From NCBI RefSeq assembly GCF_002564045.1, contig NZ_PDJK01000002.1:1-64000 (forward strand): 64,000 nt of DNA, read 5' to 3'. The notes under the pieces were generated by a model that made no database searches, was not told where the DNA came from, and saw only the letters and a program-made list of their open reading frames with translations. The translations under genes and the position numbers were made by a program. Numbering within the stretch: position 1 is the stretch's first letter; every line of letters begins with the position of its first letter. Shown here piece after piece: positions 44,982-54,114 of the stretch. This DNA comes from Amycolatopsis sulphurea. GTDB taxonomy: Bacteria; Actinomycetota; Actinomycetes; Mycobacteriales; Pseudonocardiaceae.

Positions 44982-45528
44982 GGCTGCGTCCGGTCTGTGC
45001 CCGATCGGCGGCCGATCTGTGTCGTCTGGTGTGGCCGGAGTGGGTCGAATTGCCGGGGTGATCACTGCGGAACTCGTGGTTGGGCAGCCGTTCCCTGCTT
45101 GGCCGTCCCCTGCTTGGCCGTCGGGCTGGGCGCTGGGTCGGCAGGGTTCAGCCGAGTTCCGGGTCGTTCTTGTACGCCGAGCGCGCCTGAACGCTGAGCC
45201 GCCGCGTTGCCACGTCTCGCTGTCGTCCTGATCGCTCGGCACACCTGGTGTTCCGGCGACGCGGCGTTCACTTCTCCCGATTATCCAGCAAACCGGCGAC
45301 CCCTGCCTCGCCCTGCCCCTGCCTCGCCCCGACCCCGGTCGGTTCCGACGTCGTCCGCGGTTCCGACGTCGTCCGCGGTTCCGACGTCGTCCGCGGTTCC
45401 GACGTCGTCCGCGGTTCCGACGTCGTCCGGCAGACCGGCCGGTCTGCCGGACGGCTCGCGCGGCCGACCCGGCTCGACCCCTCCCCGGTTTCCCTGCCGC
45501 CCCACCGTGTTCGGGGCGGCGGGGCGGG
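44982..45528. other. intergenic region between TetR and LuxR-family genes
   Basis: Convergent 3' ends face this 550-bp stretch. It holds two short repeats, GTCCCTGCTTGGCC-like words near 45090-45120 and the 18-bp array described separately at 45341-45430. No gene is supportable. Confidence 0.5.
45341..45430. repeat. 18-bp tandem repeat, five units
   Basis: Five consecutive copies of GGTTCCGACGTCGTCCGC occupy 45341-45430; only the last base of the last unit differs. Each unit contains the palindrome GACGTC. The array is 99 bp beyond the stop codon of the LuxR-family gene. Near-perfect identity indicates recent expansion, and copy number probably varies between strains. Confidence 0.9.
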
Positions 45529-48500
45529 TCATTCCGCCGGAGTGGTCAGCAACCCGCGCTCGTAGGCGATGGCGACGGCCTCGGCGCGGCGGCTGGCTCC
45601 GAGTTTCGCCATGACCCGGGACAGGTGGACGCTCACGGTCTTCTCGCTGATGTACAGCTCGTCCCCCACTTGCCGGTTCGTGCGGCCCAGTGCGACGCGT
45701 TCCAGGACGGTGCGTTCGCGGTCGGTGAGGGGGCTGGTGCGAGGTGCGGGGGTGCTCGGCGCGGCGCCGGGCAGGTCGACGCGGGCGCGGCGGGCGAGGG
45801 CGCGGGTGGCGTCGCGCAACGGTACGGCGCCCAGTTTCACGGCGACGGCGTGTGCGGATTCCAATGCCGCCGTGCCCGATTCGCCGGCCGCGAGCCGGGC
45901 GGATGCTTCGTGCCGGCGGCAGATCGCTTGTTCGTAGACCGCGCCGTAGGAGAAGGCTTCGGCGGCTTCGGCCCAGAGCGCCGGGTCTGCGGGACCGTCC
46001 AGCCCGGACGCGGCGGCTTCCAGCCGGGCCAGCCAGGCGCGGCCTTCCGGGCCGAGTGTGCCCGACCGTGGGCTGCCGTCGGCGGCACAGCGACGGCCGT
46101 GCTCCAGCAGCCGGCGGCCGGCCCGGATGTGTTCTTCGACCGCGCGGTGATCGCCGCGTGCGCGTGCTTCGGCGGCCAGCGCGACGGCCGAGGGCATGCC
46201 CACAGCGGCGGCGCGGATGCCGGCGAGCAGCGACGGTTCGATCTTTTCCAGCCAAGCCACCAATTCCTCGGTGCTGCGCAGGGCTTCGACGTGGTCTCCG
46301 CGCCACGCTGCGAGGTGGATCGCCGCTTCGCCCGAGTTCAGGGCGATTTCGATGTCCACGGCCCATTGCCGGCGCAGTTCCCCGGTGAGGTGCGCAGCCT
46401 CGTCGAACCGGCCGCGTGCCACCAGGAACAGCACCCAGATGGCCAGGATCCGCGCGGCGACCGCGCTGGAGACACCACGGCCGGTCCGTCCGGCGTCCTC
46501 CTCCGGCCAGTCTCCGCCGAGGTACCGCAGGTAGAGCTGCCGGGCGCGCAGCTCCATGCCGTAGGAACTCCAGGTGAGCCCGGTTTCCTCGGCCCGCGCG
46601 GTGCCTCGCGCGGCGTGTTCCAGCGCGGACTCCATTTCGGACTGGTCGACGTAGCTGAGTGTGAGGAAGTACATCGCCCGGAGTTCGACGTTCAGGGCGC
46701 CCGCCTCGTGCGCTTTCCGTTCGGCCTCGCGCAGCCGTGCGCGGGCTTCGGTGGCGTCGCCCGCGGAGTCGGCCAGCGTGCCGAGGGTGATCAGCGCGGA
46801 CGCCTCGGCGCCGGCCGAACCGACCGACCGCGCGGTGGAGACCGCGGCGATCGCGCTTTCGAGGGCTTCGTCCGGACGGTCGGACAGGCGCAGGAATGCG
46901 GCGCGCGCCGCCAATACCCACGAGCGGGCCGGAGTCGGCTCCTCGTCCGCCAGGAGCTGCCATGCGCGTTCGATCGCGTCGGTCGCTTCGTCGAGTGTGC
47001 CTTCGAGCGTGAGCAGCGATTCGGCGTAGCGGCGCCACGCGTGGGCGGCCCGCGCGGGTTGGGTGTCCGGCGGCAACGCCTCGACCGCGGACCGCGCGTA
47101 CGCTACCGCGCGCTCCGGCTCGCCGGAGGTGCCCGAGAAGTAGGAGGCTTCGTCGAGCAGCTTGACTTCGTCGAAGTCGTCCGGGTGGTGTTCGGCCGGC
47201 ACCGCGTCCCAAATGGACAGTGCTTGTTCCACGTGCCGCAGCGCGACGCCGGGTGCGCCGAGTTTCTCCGCCTCGTACATCGCCCGCAGCAGCGCGGGCA
47301 GTGCGGTGCCGAAGTCCCGGCTCTCCAGGCTGTGGTAGGCGAGCTTCGCGTCTTTTCCGCGTCCCTGCGCGGTTTCCTGGATTCGCGCGGCGTACCCGGC
47401 GTGCATCCGGGTGCGTTCGCCGGGGAGCAGATCGGCGTAGACGGCTTCTTGCAGCAATGCGTGCCGGAAGACGTAGAAGCCGTCGTCGATCACCAGTACG
47501 TGATGCTGCACGGCTTCGCGCAGCGTTTCGTCCAGCTCCGCCTCGTCGAGGCCGGCCACCTGCGCGAGCGCGGCGTGTGACACGCCTTCGCCGGCCACCG
47601 AGACCACCCGTAGTACGCGCCGGGTCTCGGCCGGGAAGCGTTCCAGGCGGGCGAGCAGCACTTCGGCGAGGCCGGCCGGCAGATCGGCGCAGTGGGCGCC
47701 GCTGGCCAGCAGCTCCTCGACGAAGAACGGGTTGCCCTCGGAGCGTTCCGCGATCTCCGCGACCACGTTCGGATCGAGGGGTTCCTCGGCGAGCGCGGCC
47801 ACGAACGCCCGCGCGTCGGCGGGTTCGAGCGGAGTGAGCTCCAGCCGCTCGACGGTGGCCAGGCGCACCAGTTCGGACAGCAGGCCGCGCAGCGGATGCC
47901 GGCGGTGCACGTCCTCCTCGCGGTAGCTGCCCACGACCAGCAGCCGCTGCCCGCGCAACCGGCTGAGCAGGACCGACAGCAGGTCGCGGGTGGAGGAATC
48001 GGCCCAGTGCAGATCCTCCACCAGCAACACCACCGGCCGGTCCCGGGCGATCTCGGTCAGCACCCCCAGTACTGCGTCGAACAGCTGCAGCTGACCGAGA
48101 TCCTGTTCCGGCTGCGGCCGGCGCGCGGCCTCCCGCTCGCCTGCCGCGACCTGCCCGTGGTCCCCGCTGGCCTCCGGCTCCCCACCTTGGGGCAGCAGCC
48201 TGCGCAACGCCGGCCGGGCCCGCACGGCCGCCGCGACGACCGGATCACCGGCCGCGCCGAGCGGCTCGAGCGCCTCGGCGAAGGGCAGGTAGGGCAGCCC
48301 GCCGTCGCGCACGTCGATGCAGCGGCCGGTGAGCACCAGGGCGCCACCGGCGACCGCATCCTCGCCGAGCGCGGTGAGCAGCCGGGTCTTGCCTACCCCC
48401 GCGTCGCCCGCGACCAGCACCGCATTCGCTTCCCCCCGCTCGGCACGCGCGAGCGCGGCGCGTAGCCGCCGCACCTCCTGCGTGCGGGCCACGAGCGGAA

Positions 48501-48531
48501 TTCCGGAACCGAGACGGGGCACGAGAGGCAT
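45529..48531 (-). CDS. LAL-type LuxR family ATP-binding regulator
   Basis: The product is 1000 aa. The N-terminal AAA-like domain has a Walker A at residues 42-49 (GDAGVGKT) and a Walker B-like LLVEDLHWADSSTRDLLSVL near 170-185. The middle is a long TPR-like helical region. A LuxR-type HTH ends the protein (LTDRERTVLERVALGRTNRQ, then VGDELYISEKTVSVHLSRVM). LAL regulators activate transcription in response to ligands or inducers bound by the helical domain, often for secondary metabolism or sugar use. There is no obvious target cluster in the window. Start ATG 48531 lacks an extended upstream frame. Confidence 0.9.
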   Translation of the reverse strand: MPLVPRLGSGIPLVARTQEVRRLRAALARAERGEANAVLVAGDAGVGKTRLLTALGEDAVAGGALVLTGRCIDVRDGGLPYLPFAEALEPLGAAGDPVVAAAVRARPALRRLLPQGGEPEASGDHGQVAAGEREAARRPQPEQDLGQLQLFDAVLGVLTEIARDRPVVLLVEDLHWADSSTRDLLSVLLSRLRGQRLLVVGSYREEDVHRRHPLRGLLSELVRLATVERLELTPLEPADARAFVAALAEEPLDPNVVAEIAERSEGNPFFVEELLASGAHCADLPAGLAEVLLARLERFPAETRRVLRVVSVAGEGVSHAALAQVAGLDEAELDETLREAVQHHVLVIDDGFYVFRHALLQEAVYADLLPGERTRMHAGYAARIQETAQGRGKDAKLAYHSLESRDFGTALPALLRAMYEAEKLGAPGVALRHVEQALSIWDAVPAEHHPDDFDEVKLLDEASYFSGTSGEPERAVAYARSAVEALPPDTQPARAAHAWRRYAESLLTLEGTLDEATDAIERAWQLLADEEPTPARSWVLAARAAFLRLSDRPDEALESAIAAVSTARSVGSAGAEASALITLGTLADSAGDATEARARLREAERKAHEAGALNVELRAMYFLTLSYVDQSEMESALEHAARGTARAEETGLTWSSYGMELRARQLYLRYLGGDWPEEDAGRTGRGVSSAVAARILAIWVLFLVARGRFDEAAHLTGELRRQWAVDIEIALNSGEAAIHLAAWRGDHVEALRSTEELVAWLEKIEPSLLAGIRAAAVGMPSAVALAAEARARGDHRAVEEHIRAGRRLLEHGRRCAADGSPRSGTLGPEGRAWLARLEAAASGLDGPADPALWAEAAEAFSYGAVYEQAICRRHEASARLAAGESGTAALESAHAVAVKLGAVPLRDATRALARRARVDLPGAAPSTPAPRTSPLTDRERTVLERVALGRTNRQVGDELYISEKTVSVHLSRVMAKLGASRRAEAVAIAYERGLLTTPAE

Positions 48532-48866
48532 TCTGGCTCAGACCCCCGACAGTTCCGGCACGGTTTTCCGACGTTCGGCGGGTTCAGGCGGTCCGCCCAG
48601 AGCGAACAGCCCGGTGTGGCGTGATGGAGCCGCTGGTGGCCGGGTGTCCGGGAATTCCCGGGATCTGCCGACGTCGGCCGCGAACCGGCCCGTCCGGGGG
48701 CGGTCGGTGACGGAGGAATCTGCGGGGAGGATCGGCAGTCGGGTTTCGGGCTGAGGGTTCGGGAAACTCACACGAACGGATGATGGCCGGGTTGGTGACT
48801 GGGTGGTCGAGCATCTCCCGTGGGTGGGTGGGCCGCTTCGATGGCGACGGGTGGGGATGGCAGGGT
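48532..48866. other. intergenic region upstream of the LuxR-family gene
   Basis: Only overlapping GC-driven frames are present here. The region presumably holds the promoter of the LuxR-family gene. It leads into a 48-bp minisatellite. Confidence 0.4.
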
Positions 48867-49201
48867 GGGCGGGTAGGCGACGATGCTGGGTGCGACCGGC
48901 TCGGAACCCCACGGGGGCGGACGGGGATCGACGCGCCAGACGACCGGCGAGGAACCCCGACGGGGTGGGTGGGCAGCGGTACTGCGAGCAGACAGCCGAG
49001 AACCCCACGAAGGCAAGCGGGAAACACTGCAGGGAGCGACCGGCCCAAAGCCCCGCAAAGGGCGGGTGAGCAGCGGTGCTGCGAGCAGACAGCCGAAACC
49101 CCACGGAGGTAAGTAGGCAACGATGCCGGGAGCGACCGGCCCGGAACCGTGCGGCGGCGGGTGACTGCTGACTCCGTGGCCGAGCGTCGGGGAACACGAC
49201 G
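48867..49201. repeat. 48-bp minisatellite, seven degenerate units
   Basis: Units of 47-49 bp begin at about 48867, 48914, 48963, 49010, 49058, 49106 and 49154. Each ends in a GGAACCCCACG-like word, and most contain AGCGACCGGCC or GCGAGCAGACAGCC. Units 3 and 5 are closest to each other, as are 4 and 6, so a 96-bp higher-order period exists. Because 48 is a multiple of three, both strands show spurious 16-residue protein periodicities; no ribosome site or real gene accompanies them. Confidence 0.75.
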
Positions 49202-49236
49202 CGAGCAGGTGAACGGCGGTCTCGCGGGCTCCCCGG

Positions 49237-49409
49237 CAGGGTGTCGGCAAAGTCGGTGTGGAAGGCCCCGCGCAGCTGCGGAGGGCTGTGAAGGGCCCCT
49301 TCACAGACTCTGAGTCCGTGAAGGGGCCCTTCACGGACCCGAAACCGGTCGGGCAGCCACGGCTCTCTCTGCTGATCACGGGCCCTTGGCCAACTTTGCC
49401 GAGGCCCTG
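49237..49409 (+). mobile_element. MITE-like element, copy D (173 bp, internally deleted)
   Basis: The ends are CAGGGTGTCGGCAAAGTC and CAACTTTGCCGAGGCCCTG. A 10-bp duplication GGCTCCCCGG flanks it at 49227-49236 and 49410-49419. It has two hairpins in tandem (near 49289-49313 and 49316-49342, GTGAAGGGGCCCTTCAC type) but lacks most of the ~130-bp centre present in copies B, C and E: GGTCGGGCAGCCACGGCTC joins the hairpin part directly to the right end. The clean target duplication shows that this shorter form could still move. Confidence 0.87.
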
Positions 49410-49694
49410 GGCTCCCCGGCGTCAGGGTGCCGGCGACGGGCGGTGGTTCGCCCACGAAGATCACCTTGCCAATCAGCGGGAATCGGTGCGGCCCGGCGCA
49501 GTCCTGGCCGGTTGTCGTGCGTAGCCATGGTCTAGCGTCGCGCGACATGCGGACCCGAGCTGGGCTGGACCGAAACCGGTGTCCGGACCCGAGCTGAGCC
49601 CAAACCTACATCGGCGTCTGGACCCGGCCTCCGCCTGAATCCCGTCCCGACGTGTGGACCCGCATTGCGCCCGGATACCGGAGCCGAGCCCCGA

Positions 49695-49934
49695 TCAGAC
49701 GCGATCGCGAGCATCCGCGGAGTCCGCCGCCGGGGCGCGCCGTTGCTGCGGCGGTACCGGCACCGACGACGCCGACGACACTGACGGCGCCGGTGATGCC
49801 GGAGTCGATCGATGTGCCCGGAACCAGTGCAGCATCCGGTTCGGGCGGTGGCGGGAGCGGCCTGCGGCGCGCTGCAGTTCGGCGGCGCGGTACTCCACCT
49901 CGGCGCGGGTGGCGTCCAGGAAGCCTGCGTTCAT
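49695..49934 (-). CDS. small hypothetical protein
   Basis: The product is 79 aa from ATG 49934, which has AGGAGAACCCCG directly upstream, an excellent ribosome site. The N-terminal half is helical and typical of small actinobacterial proteins (MNAGFLDATRAEVEYRAAEL); the rest is Ser/Ala/Pro-rich and probably disordered. It is the third gene in the minus-strand series XRE, DUF397, then this. No known domain. Confidence 0.65.
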   Translation of the reverse strand: MNAGFLDATRAEVEYRAAELQRAAGRSRHRPNRMLHWFRAHRSTPASPAPSVSSASSVPVPPQQRRAPAADSADARDRV

Positions 49935-50109
49935 CGGGGTTCTCCTCGGCACTCGATTCGTCATCAGAACGAAGTTCAGAGTGCGGCTGAGGCCCGCCCG
50001 GCCACATCGGATGATCGCCCAAACCCGAGCGCAAACCGGCCCCTTACCCACACCCAAGGCCACGGAAAGCCTGGTCGGCGAGGTAAGGGGCCGGAAAGAG
50101 GTGCGAGGC

Positions 50110-50313
50110 TCAGGCGGATTCCGAGCCGGCGCGTACGGCGGCGAGCAGCGCCCGCCAGCCCGAGGCGGGCAGCCGGAAGGCGCCCCCTTCGGGGTCCTTC
50201 GAATCGCGCACAGCGGCGCCGCCGTCGACGAAGGCGACCTCGACGCAGTCGTTGCCGCCGCCGCTGAAGCTGCTCTTGCGCCACTGCGCCCGGGAAAGGT
50301 CGTCCGGCATCAT
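50110..50313 (-). CDS. DUF397 protein
   Basis: The product is 67 aa from ATG 50313 (MMPDDLSRAQWRKSSFSGGG). The family signature WRKSSFSGG-x-x-x-CVEVA and the closing VRDSKDPEGGAFRLPASGWR are complete. DUF397 proteins are encoded beside XRE/DUF5753 regulators throughout filamentous actinobacteria and behave as small toxin- or anti-regulator-like partners in some reports. It lies 60 bp downstream of such a regulator here. Confidence 0.92.
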   Translation of the reverse strand: MMPDDLSRAQWRKSSFSGGGNDCVEVAFVDGGAAVRDSKDPEGGAFRLPASGWRALLAAVRAGSESA

Positions 50314-50373
50314 GGTCTCCACTTCCTCACTGTGTCTCGTTGCGAACCTGGGTCTCGGTTCCACGGTGGTGCA

Positions 50374-51246
50374 CTAGCCCGCGCCGGCGGCCTGTTCGGC
50401 GAACCGGGCGGCCGCCTCGGCGATGAGCTCGACCGAGTCGTCCGGTTTCAGCGCGGCTGCGCGCAGATGGTCGAACATCAGCGCGTAGCGCCGGACGTCG
50501 TCGGGCTGCTCCAGGTACAGCCCGCTGGAGGTGCTGTCGTCCACGTAGACGACGTCGGGGTCGGCCTGCTCGGGGAAGCCCATGATCAGGAACGGGCCCT
50601 CCATCCCGGGATGCGCCCCAGCCCCGAACGGCACCACCTGGACGGTCACGTTCGGCTTCTCCGCCACCACGGTCATCCGCTGCAGCTGCTCGGCCATCAC
50701 TTCCGGGCTGTCCACGACGCGATACAGCACCGCCTCGTCGACGACCACCCAGTACTCCGGCGGCGACGTGTCCTCGAGCAGCGCCTGGCGGGCCATCCGC
50801 GCGGCGACCCGGCGGCGGATCTCGGCGTCGTCCGCGTCCGGCCGGAGCGCGCGGATGACCGCGTGTGCATACCGTTCCGTCTGCAGCAGCCCCGGCACCA
50901 GCAGCGCCTGGAATGCGTGCAGTGAACTGGCGTCCGCCTCCAGCCCGACGAAGGTGCCGGTGAAGACCTCGTTGTAGGCGTGCCACCAGCCGCGTTTGCG
51001 CGCCTCGCGGGCCAGCTGCACGAGTGCTTCCTGCTCGTCGCCGGTGATTCCGTACAGGGCGAGCATGTCCCGGGCGTCGCGCGGGGTCACCCCGACGTGC
51101 CCGGTCTCGATCCGGCTGACCTTGGACGCGGAGCATTCCAGCTTCTCGCCGACCTCGTCGATGGTGAGGTCGGCCGCCTCGCGCAGCCTCCTCAGCTCGC
51201 TGGCGAGCCGCCGGCGGCGAACGGTGGGTCCCTGGCCTCTCGCCAC
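50374..51246 (-). CDS. XRE family regulator with DUF5753 domain
   Basis: The product is 290 aa from GTG 51246, preceded by GGAGG at the right distance; the frame continues to 51282 without a better site. Residues ~10-65 are the HTH (LASELRRLREAADLTIDEVG then EKLECSASKVSRIETGHVG). Residues ~105-280 are DUF5753 (LLVPGLLQTERYAHAVIRAL, PPEYWVVVDEAVLYRVVDSP). It forms the classical pair with the DUF397 gene downstream. Such pairs modulate development and antibiotic production in Streptomyces. Confidence 0.92.
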   Translation of the reverse strand: MARGQGPTVRRRRLASELRRLREAADLTIDEVGEKLECSASKVSRIETGHVGVTPRDARDMLALYGITGDEQEALVQLAREARKRGWWHAYNEVFTGTFVGLEADASSLHAFQALLVPGLLQTERYAHAVIRALRPDADDAEIRRRVAARMARQALLEDTSPPEYWVVVDEAVLYRVVDSPEVMAEQLQRMTVVAEKPNVTVQVVPFGAGAHPGMEGPFLIMGFPEQADPDVVYVDDSTSSGLYLEQPDDVRRYALMFDHLRAAALKPDDSVELIAEAAARFAEQAAGAG

Positions 51247-51651
51247 GACAGCACCTCCGGTTCGTGTCCCGCATGCGCGCACCCGATGCCCGCACTACTT
51301 ATCTAACCAGTTGCCCGGCCGGTTCGTGGAATGGTGACACCGCGACATTCCCAGGTCGGCGCCGATCCGGGTGCCGAACTGCAAAATGCAGGATGCGCTT
51401 GTACGCTGGCATTGTGCACCGCGGTCCGCCGAGGTCGCTGAGCAGGGTAGACGAGGACTCGCCGGGAAACGCGCGGAGTGCGCGGGCGTTTTCCCGGTGT
51501 CAGGTGCCCGGGGCTGTCCCCCGACCGGTCCCGGGCACCACCCGGCTTTCGCCGGAAAACATTCCCCGGCCGGTCATTCCCGGTCATTCCACGGCACGAA
51601 AGCATGGTTTTCCGCCGAGCCGGTCAACTCTGCGTACGACCCGGGACGCAT
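51247..51651. other. 400-bp intergenic region upstream of the XRE gene
   Basis: It must hold the promoter of the XRE/DUF397 operon and the old 3' end of the tesB pseudogene. ATTCCC/CCGGAAA words cluster near 51550-51600. No gene is supportable. Confidence 0.45.
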
Positions 51652-52549
51652 TCAGCGCACTCGCAGCAGGCCCTCCCGCACGACGGTCGCGACGTGCTCG
51701 CCCTCGCGGGTGAAGAATCGTCCGGTGGCCAGTCCCCGGGCGCCCGAAGCGCTGGGCGAGGTGCTGTCGTAGAGGAATCATTCGTCCGCGCGGAACGGCC
51801 GATGGAACCAGAGCGCGTGGTCGAGGCTGCCGCCGAGCACCTCGTCCACGTCCCAGTACACGCCGTGGCGCGCGAGTATCGAATCGAGCAGGGTCATGTC
51901 CGAGGCGTAGGTAAGTACGCAGATGTGCAGCAGCTGCGCGTCCGGCAGGGTGCCATCGGCGCGCATCCAGACGCGGTTGTGCCCCGAGAAGGCCCGCTGG
52001 TCCGGGTGATCCACGGCGGGTCGCCGACGTAGCGGACGTCGATCGGGCGCGGCTGGCCCGTGAACCGCAGCGGAAGCCCTCGGCACGTTCGGCGAAGGTC
52101 GGCAGGGTCTCCGGGTCCGGCAACCTCGGGCATCGTCTCGGAGTGGTCGATGCCCGGCTCGTCGACCTGGAACGAGGCCGACAACGAGAAGATCGCCTTG
52201 CCGTGCTGGATGGCCACCACCCGCCGGGTGGTGAACGACCGGCCGTCACGGATGCGGTCCACCTCCTACACGATCGGGACGCTCGGGTCGCCGCCGCGGA
52301 TGAAGCAGCGTGCAGCGAGTGCACCCGCCGTGTCTCCGGCACGGTGCGCCCGGCCGCCACCAGCGCATGCCCGGCCACCTGACCGCCGAACACCCGGACC
52401 GGGGATTGCGCGGGCGAGACGCCGCGGAGGACGTTCTCCTCGATCCGCTCCAGATCCAGCAGCGCGACGAGTTTGCCGAGCACGAGCCGGCCACCGCCAC
52501 CGGGCACCGAGTCCAGTCCGGTGGCGGCCTGCCTGGCCATTTCCGTCAT
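51652..52549 (-). pseudogene. acyl-CoA thioesterase II (tesB) pseudogene
   Basis: Thioesterase II sequence runs from ATG 52549 (GKLVALLDLERIEENVLRGV, RVFGGQVAGHALVAAGRTVP) to the stop at 51652-51654, but at least four frameshifts and two nonsense codons interrupt it. A base is missing near 52308 (HSLHA then FIRGGDPSVPIV), followed by TAG 52266-52268 for a Tyr. Further shifts lie near 52132, 52075 and 52015. TGA at 51778-51780 replaces the Trp before FLYDSTSPSASGARGLATGR. TesB hydrolyses acyl-CoA to free acid and CoA. This copy is clearly dead. It lies 34 bp upstream of the pyruvate kinase gene's 3' end on the same strand. Confidence 0.85.
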
Positions 52550-52583
52550 GTCCGGGAACTACCCCGCGCGGGGCGGGCACCGC

Positions 52584-54008
52584 TCAGGCGTGATCGTCCT
52601 CACCGAGCCGGTGCACGTGGATCAGGTTGGTGGAGCCGACGGTGCCCGGCGGGGAGCCGGCCACGATCACCACCAGATCGCCGCGCTGGTACTTGCCCAT
52701 CTCCAGCATCGAGTGGTCGACCTGCTGGATCATCTGGTCGGTGGAGTCCACCCGCGGCACGATCTGGGTGGTGGTGCCCCAGGTCATCGCCAGCTGGCTG
52801 CGCACGCTCTGCTCCGGGGTGAACGCCATCAGCGGCAGCCGGGTGTGCAGCCGGGCCAGCCGGCGCACGGTGTCGCCGGACTGGGTGAACGCGACCAGCG
52901 CCTTGGCGTTGAGCCGCTCGCCGATGTCGCGGGCGGCGTAGGAGATCACGCCGCGCTTGGTGCGCGGGACGTGCGTCAGCGGCGGCACGACCGGGGAATC
53001 GGTCTCCACCGCCTCGACGATCCGGCCCATGGTCTGCACGGTCTCGATCGGGTAGCGGCCGACGCTCGTCTCACCGGAGAGCATCACCGCGTCCGCACCG
53101 TCGAGGACCGCGTTCGCCACGTCGGAGGCTTCCGCGCGGGTCGGGCGGGAGTTGCTGATCATCGATTCCAGCATCTGTGTGGCGACGATGACCGGCTTGG
53201 CGTTCTCCCGGCAGATCTGGATGGCCCGCTTCTGCACCAGCGGCACCTGCTCAAGCGGCAGCTCCACGCCGAGGTCGCCGCGGGCGACCATGACCGCGTC
53301 GAAGGCCAGCACGATGGCCTCCAGGTTGTACACCGCCTCCGGCTTCTCGATCTTCGCGACCACCGGCAGCCTGCCCTTGCCGACCCGGTCCATCACCTGG
53401 TGCACCAGGTCGATGTCGGCGGGCGAGCGGACGAAGGACAGCGCGATGAAGTCCACGCCGAGCTGCAGGGCGAATTCGAGGTCCTCGATGTCCTTGTCGG
53501 ACAGTGCGGGCACCGAGACGTCCATACCGGGCAGGGACACGCCCTTGTTGTTGCTGACCGGGCCGCCTTCGGTGACCTCGCAGACCACGTCCGGGCCCTC
53601 GACCTCCTTGACCACCAGGCCGACCTTGCCGTCGTCGACCAGCAGCCGGTCCCCCGGCTTGGCGTCCTTGGCCAGGCCCTTGTACGTGGTGGAGACCCGG
53701 TCGTGGGTGCCTGCGACGTCCTCGACGGTGATCCGGACGACGTCACCGGTGTGCCATTCGGCCGAGCCGCTGGCGAAGGTGCCCAGCCGGATCTTCGGGC
53801 CCTGCAGGTCGGCGAGGATGCCCACCGCCCGGCCACCGTCGGCGGCCGCGGACCGGACCAGGTCGTAGACCTGCTTGTGGTCGCTGTGGCTGCCGTGGCT
53901 GAAGTTCATCCTCGCGACGTCCATCCCGGCGTCGACGAGTGCCCGCATCTTCTCCGGTGTGGAGGTCGCGGGGCCCAGGGTACAAACGATCTTCGCGCGT
54001 CGGCTCAC
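52584..54008 (-). CDS. pyk: pyruvate kinase
   Basis: The product is 474 aa from GTG 54008 (VSRRAKIVCTLGPATSTPEK); the extra 48 upstream codons are Arg-rich and not family-like. Active-site blocks include ARMNFSHGSHSDHK, the metal/phosphate segment ADLQGPKIRLG, VVAKIEKPEAVYNLEAIV with the catalytic Lys, and VMVARGDLGVELPLEQVPLV then QKRAI. The C-terminal domain is complete. The enzyme converts phosphoenolpyruvate and ADP to pyruvate and ATP, the last step of glycolysis. It stands alone between a dead tesB and a DUF2461 gene. Confidence 0.96.
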   Translation of the reverse strand: MSRRAKIVCTLGPATSTPEKMRALVDAGMDVARMNFSHGSHSDHKQVYDLVRSAAADGGRAVGILADLQGPKIRLGTFASGSAEWHTGDVVRITVEDVAGTHDRVSTTYKGLAKDAKPGDRLLVDDGKVGLVVKEVEGPDVVCEVTEGGPVSNNKGVSLPGMDVSVPALSDKDIEDLEFALQLGVDFIALSFVRSPADIDLVHQVMDRVGKGRLPVVAKIEKPEAVYNLEAIVLAFDAVMVARGDLGVELPLEQVPLVQKRAIQICRENAKPVIVATQMLESMISNSRPTRAEASDVANAVLDGADAVMLSGETSVGRYPIETVQTMGRIVEAVETDSPVVPPLTHVPRTKRGVISYAARDIGERLNAKALVAFTQSGDTVRRLARLHTRLPLMAFTPEQSVRSQLAMTWGTTTQIVPRVDSTDQMIQQVDHSMLEMGKYQRGDLVVIVAGSPPGTVGSTNLIHVHRLGEDDHA

Positions 54009-54114
54009 ACCGGGACAGGGTAGTCGCTCGCCGGAGCGCCGTCTGTACCGATCCCGAAACTCCGGGCGAAGTCTTCCCGAACGTCTTCGCCGGACGTCCC
54101 GGACGGCGAACGGC

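Noticed and set aside
45341..45430. possible CRISPR or origin iterons
   Set aside because: Head-to-tail 18-bp units have no spacers, and no replication or partition gene is nearby.
48538..49548. 336-aa frame with 16-residue repeats
   Set aside because: The periodicity comes from the 48-bp minisatellite, and the frame runs through element D, so it is not a real protein.
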